6,739 nucleotides of DNA from Nitrososphaeria archaeon. GTDB taxonomy: Archaea > Thermoproteota > Nitrososphaeria > JACIWG01. The notes under the pieces are model-generated. The model did no database searches and was not told where the DNA came from. It saw only the letters and a list, made by a program, of their open reading frames with translations. The position numbers were made by a program, and so were the translations under genes. The first letter of the stretch is position 1, and each line of letters opens with the position of its first letter. Location: positions 1 through 6,739 of the forward strand of contig JACIWG010000081.1 of the NCBI GenBank assembly GCA_014361085.1. Reading direction: 5' to 3'. Positions 6,305 through 6,739 of this stretch are shown here, one piece after another.

Positions 6305-6739
6305 ATGGTATACAATACTTTAACTAGAAGAAAGGAACCTTTTCAACCCTTAGAAGACAATATTGTCAAAATGTATGTATGTGGTGTAACAGTATATGAT
6401 AGTACACACATTGGGCATGCAAGAACATATATTTCATTTGATATTATCAAACGCTATCTATTATATAAGGGATATAAGGTTATTCACGTCCAAAATTTCA
6501 CGGATGTTGACGATAAAATTATAAGAAGAGCAAGTGAGTTAAATATTTCAACAAGAGAGTTGGCTGAAAGGTACATAAAGGATTTTATGGAGGTTTCTGA
6601 AGCACTTAACATTATTCCTGCAGACCACTATCCTAAAGCAACAGAATACATTAAATCGATGATAGAAATGATAAGAAGGCTTCTAGAGAAGGGGTATGCT
6701 TATGTGACGGAAACGGGAGTATACTTTGATGTTTCAAAG
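6305..6739 (+). CDS. cysS: Cysteinyl-tRNA synthetase, N-terminal 145 residues (3' end outside window)
   Basis: Class I aminoacyl-tRNA synthetase that charges tRNA-Cys with cysteine. The frame stays open to the window edge. Seen: YVCGVTVYD at residues 24-32, where Cys26 is the first zinc ligand that recognises the cysteine thiol; the HIGH signature HIGHAR at 35-40; and QNFTDVDDKII at 63-73, typical of CysRS. The usual length is about 460-480 residues, so two thirds lie beyond the window, including the KMSKS loop. Val28 replaces the common Pro of CGPTVYD. The ATG at 6305 gives the usual family N-terminus; GTG 6278, nine codons upstream in frame, is possible and has GGAT ahead of it, but the extra residues resemble nothing I recognise. 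Its presence next to hypE is probably incidental. Confidence 0.96.
   Translation, partial: MVYNTLTRRKEPFQPLEDNIVKMYVCGVTVYDSTHIGHARTYISFDIIKRYLLYKGYKVIHVQNFTDVDDKIIRRASELNISTRELAERYIKDFMEVSEALNIIPADHYPKATEYIKSMIEMIRRLLEKGYAYVTETGVYFDVSK

Overview
This window looks like chromosomal DNA from an AT-rich archaeon. The evidence is TATA-box-like elements set about 25-28 bases ahead of start codons, poor Shine-Dalgarno sequences that suggest leaderless or near-leaderless transcripts, GTG start use, and proteins with an archaeal flavour. I cannot name the lineage from sequence alone; a thermophilic or anaerobic TACK-type archaeon would fit, but that is inference. The Hyp proteins imply that the organism makes a [NiFe] hydrogenase, although no hydrogenase subunit lies in the window.

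Layout. Positions 2-1030 (minus) hold the N-terminal 343 residues of adenine deaminase, cut by the window edge. It is head to head with hypF (1124-3388, plus) across a 93-bp gap that contains a near-perfect 20-bp palindrome with a TATATA core. hypF is followed after 70 bp by hypC (3459-3677) and hypD (3674-4768), which overlap by the four bases GTGA. On the minus strand, facing this block and only 5 bp from the hypD stop, is a small thioredoxin-fold gene (4774-5106). Just upstream of it is hypE (5149 to about 6198, minus). hypE is divergent from cysS (6305 onward, plus), of which only the first 145 codons are present.

How the genes work together. HypF and HypE make the thiocyanate donor: HypF carbamoylates the C-terminal cysteine of HypE, and HypE dehydrates it with ATP. 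HypC and HypD form the scaffold on which the Fe(CN)2CO group is assembled before transfer to the hydrogenase large subunit. All four Fe-ligand maturation genes are therefore here, while the nickel-insertion genes hypA and hypB, the maturation protease and the hydrogenase itself are absent. The CPFC thioredoxin-like protein, lying between hypD and hypE, is the most interesting gene: its position suggests, without proving, a redox role towards HypD thiols.

There is no stretch over 300 bp without a gene. I saw no RNA gene, CRISPR array, insertion sequence or frameshift. Apart from the thioredoxin-like gene and the regulatory details, the content is conserved and well described. I did not find a convincing undescribed system.
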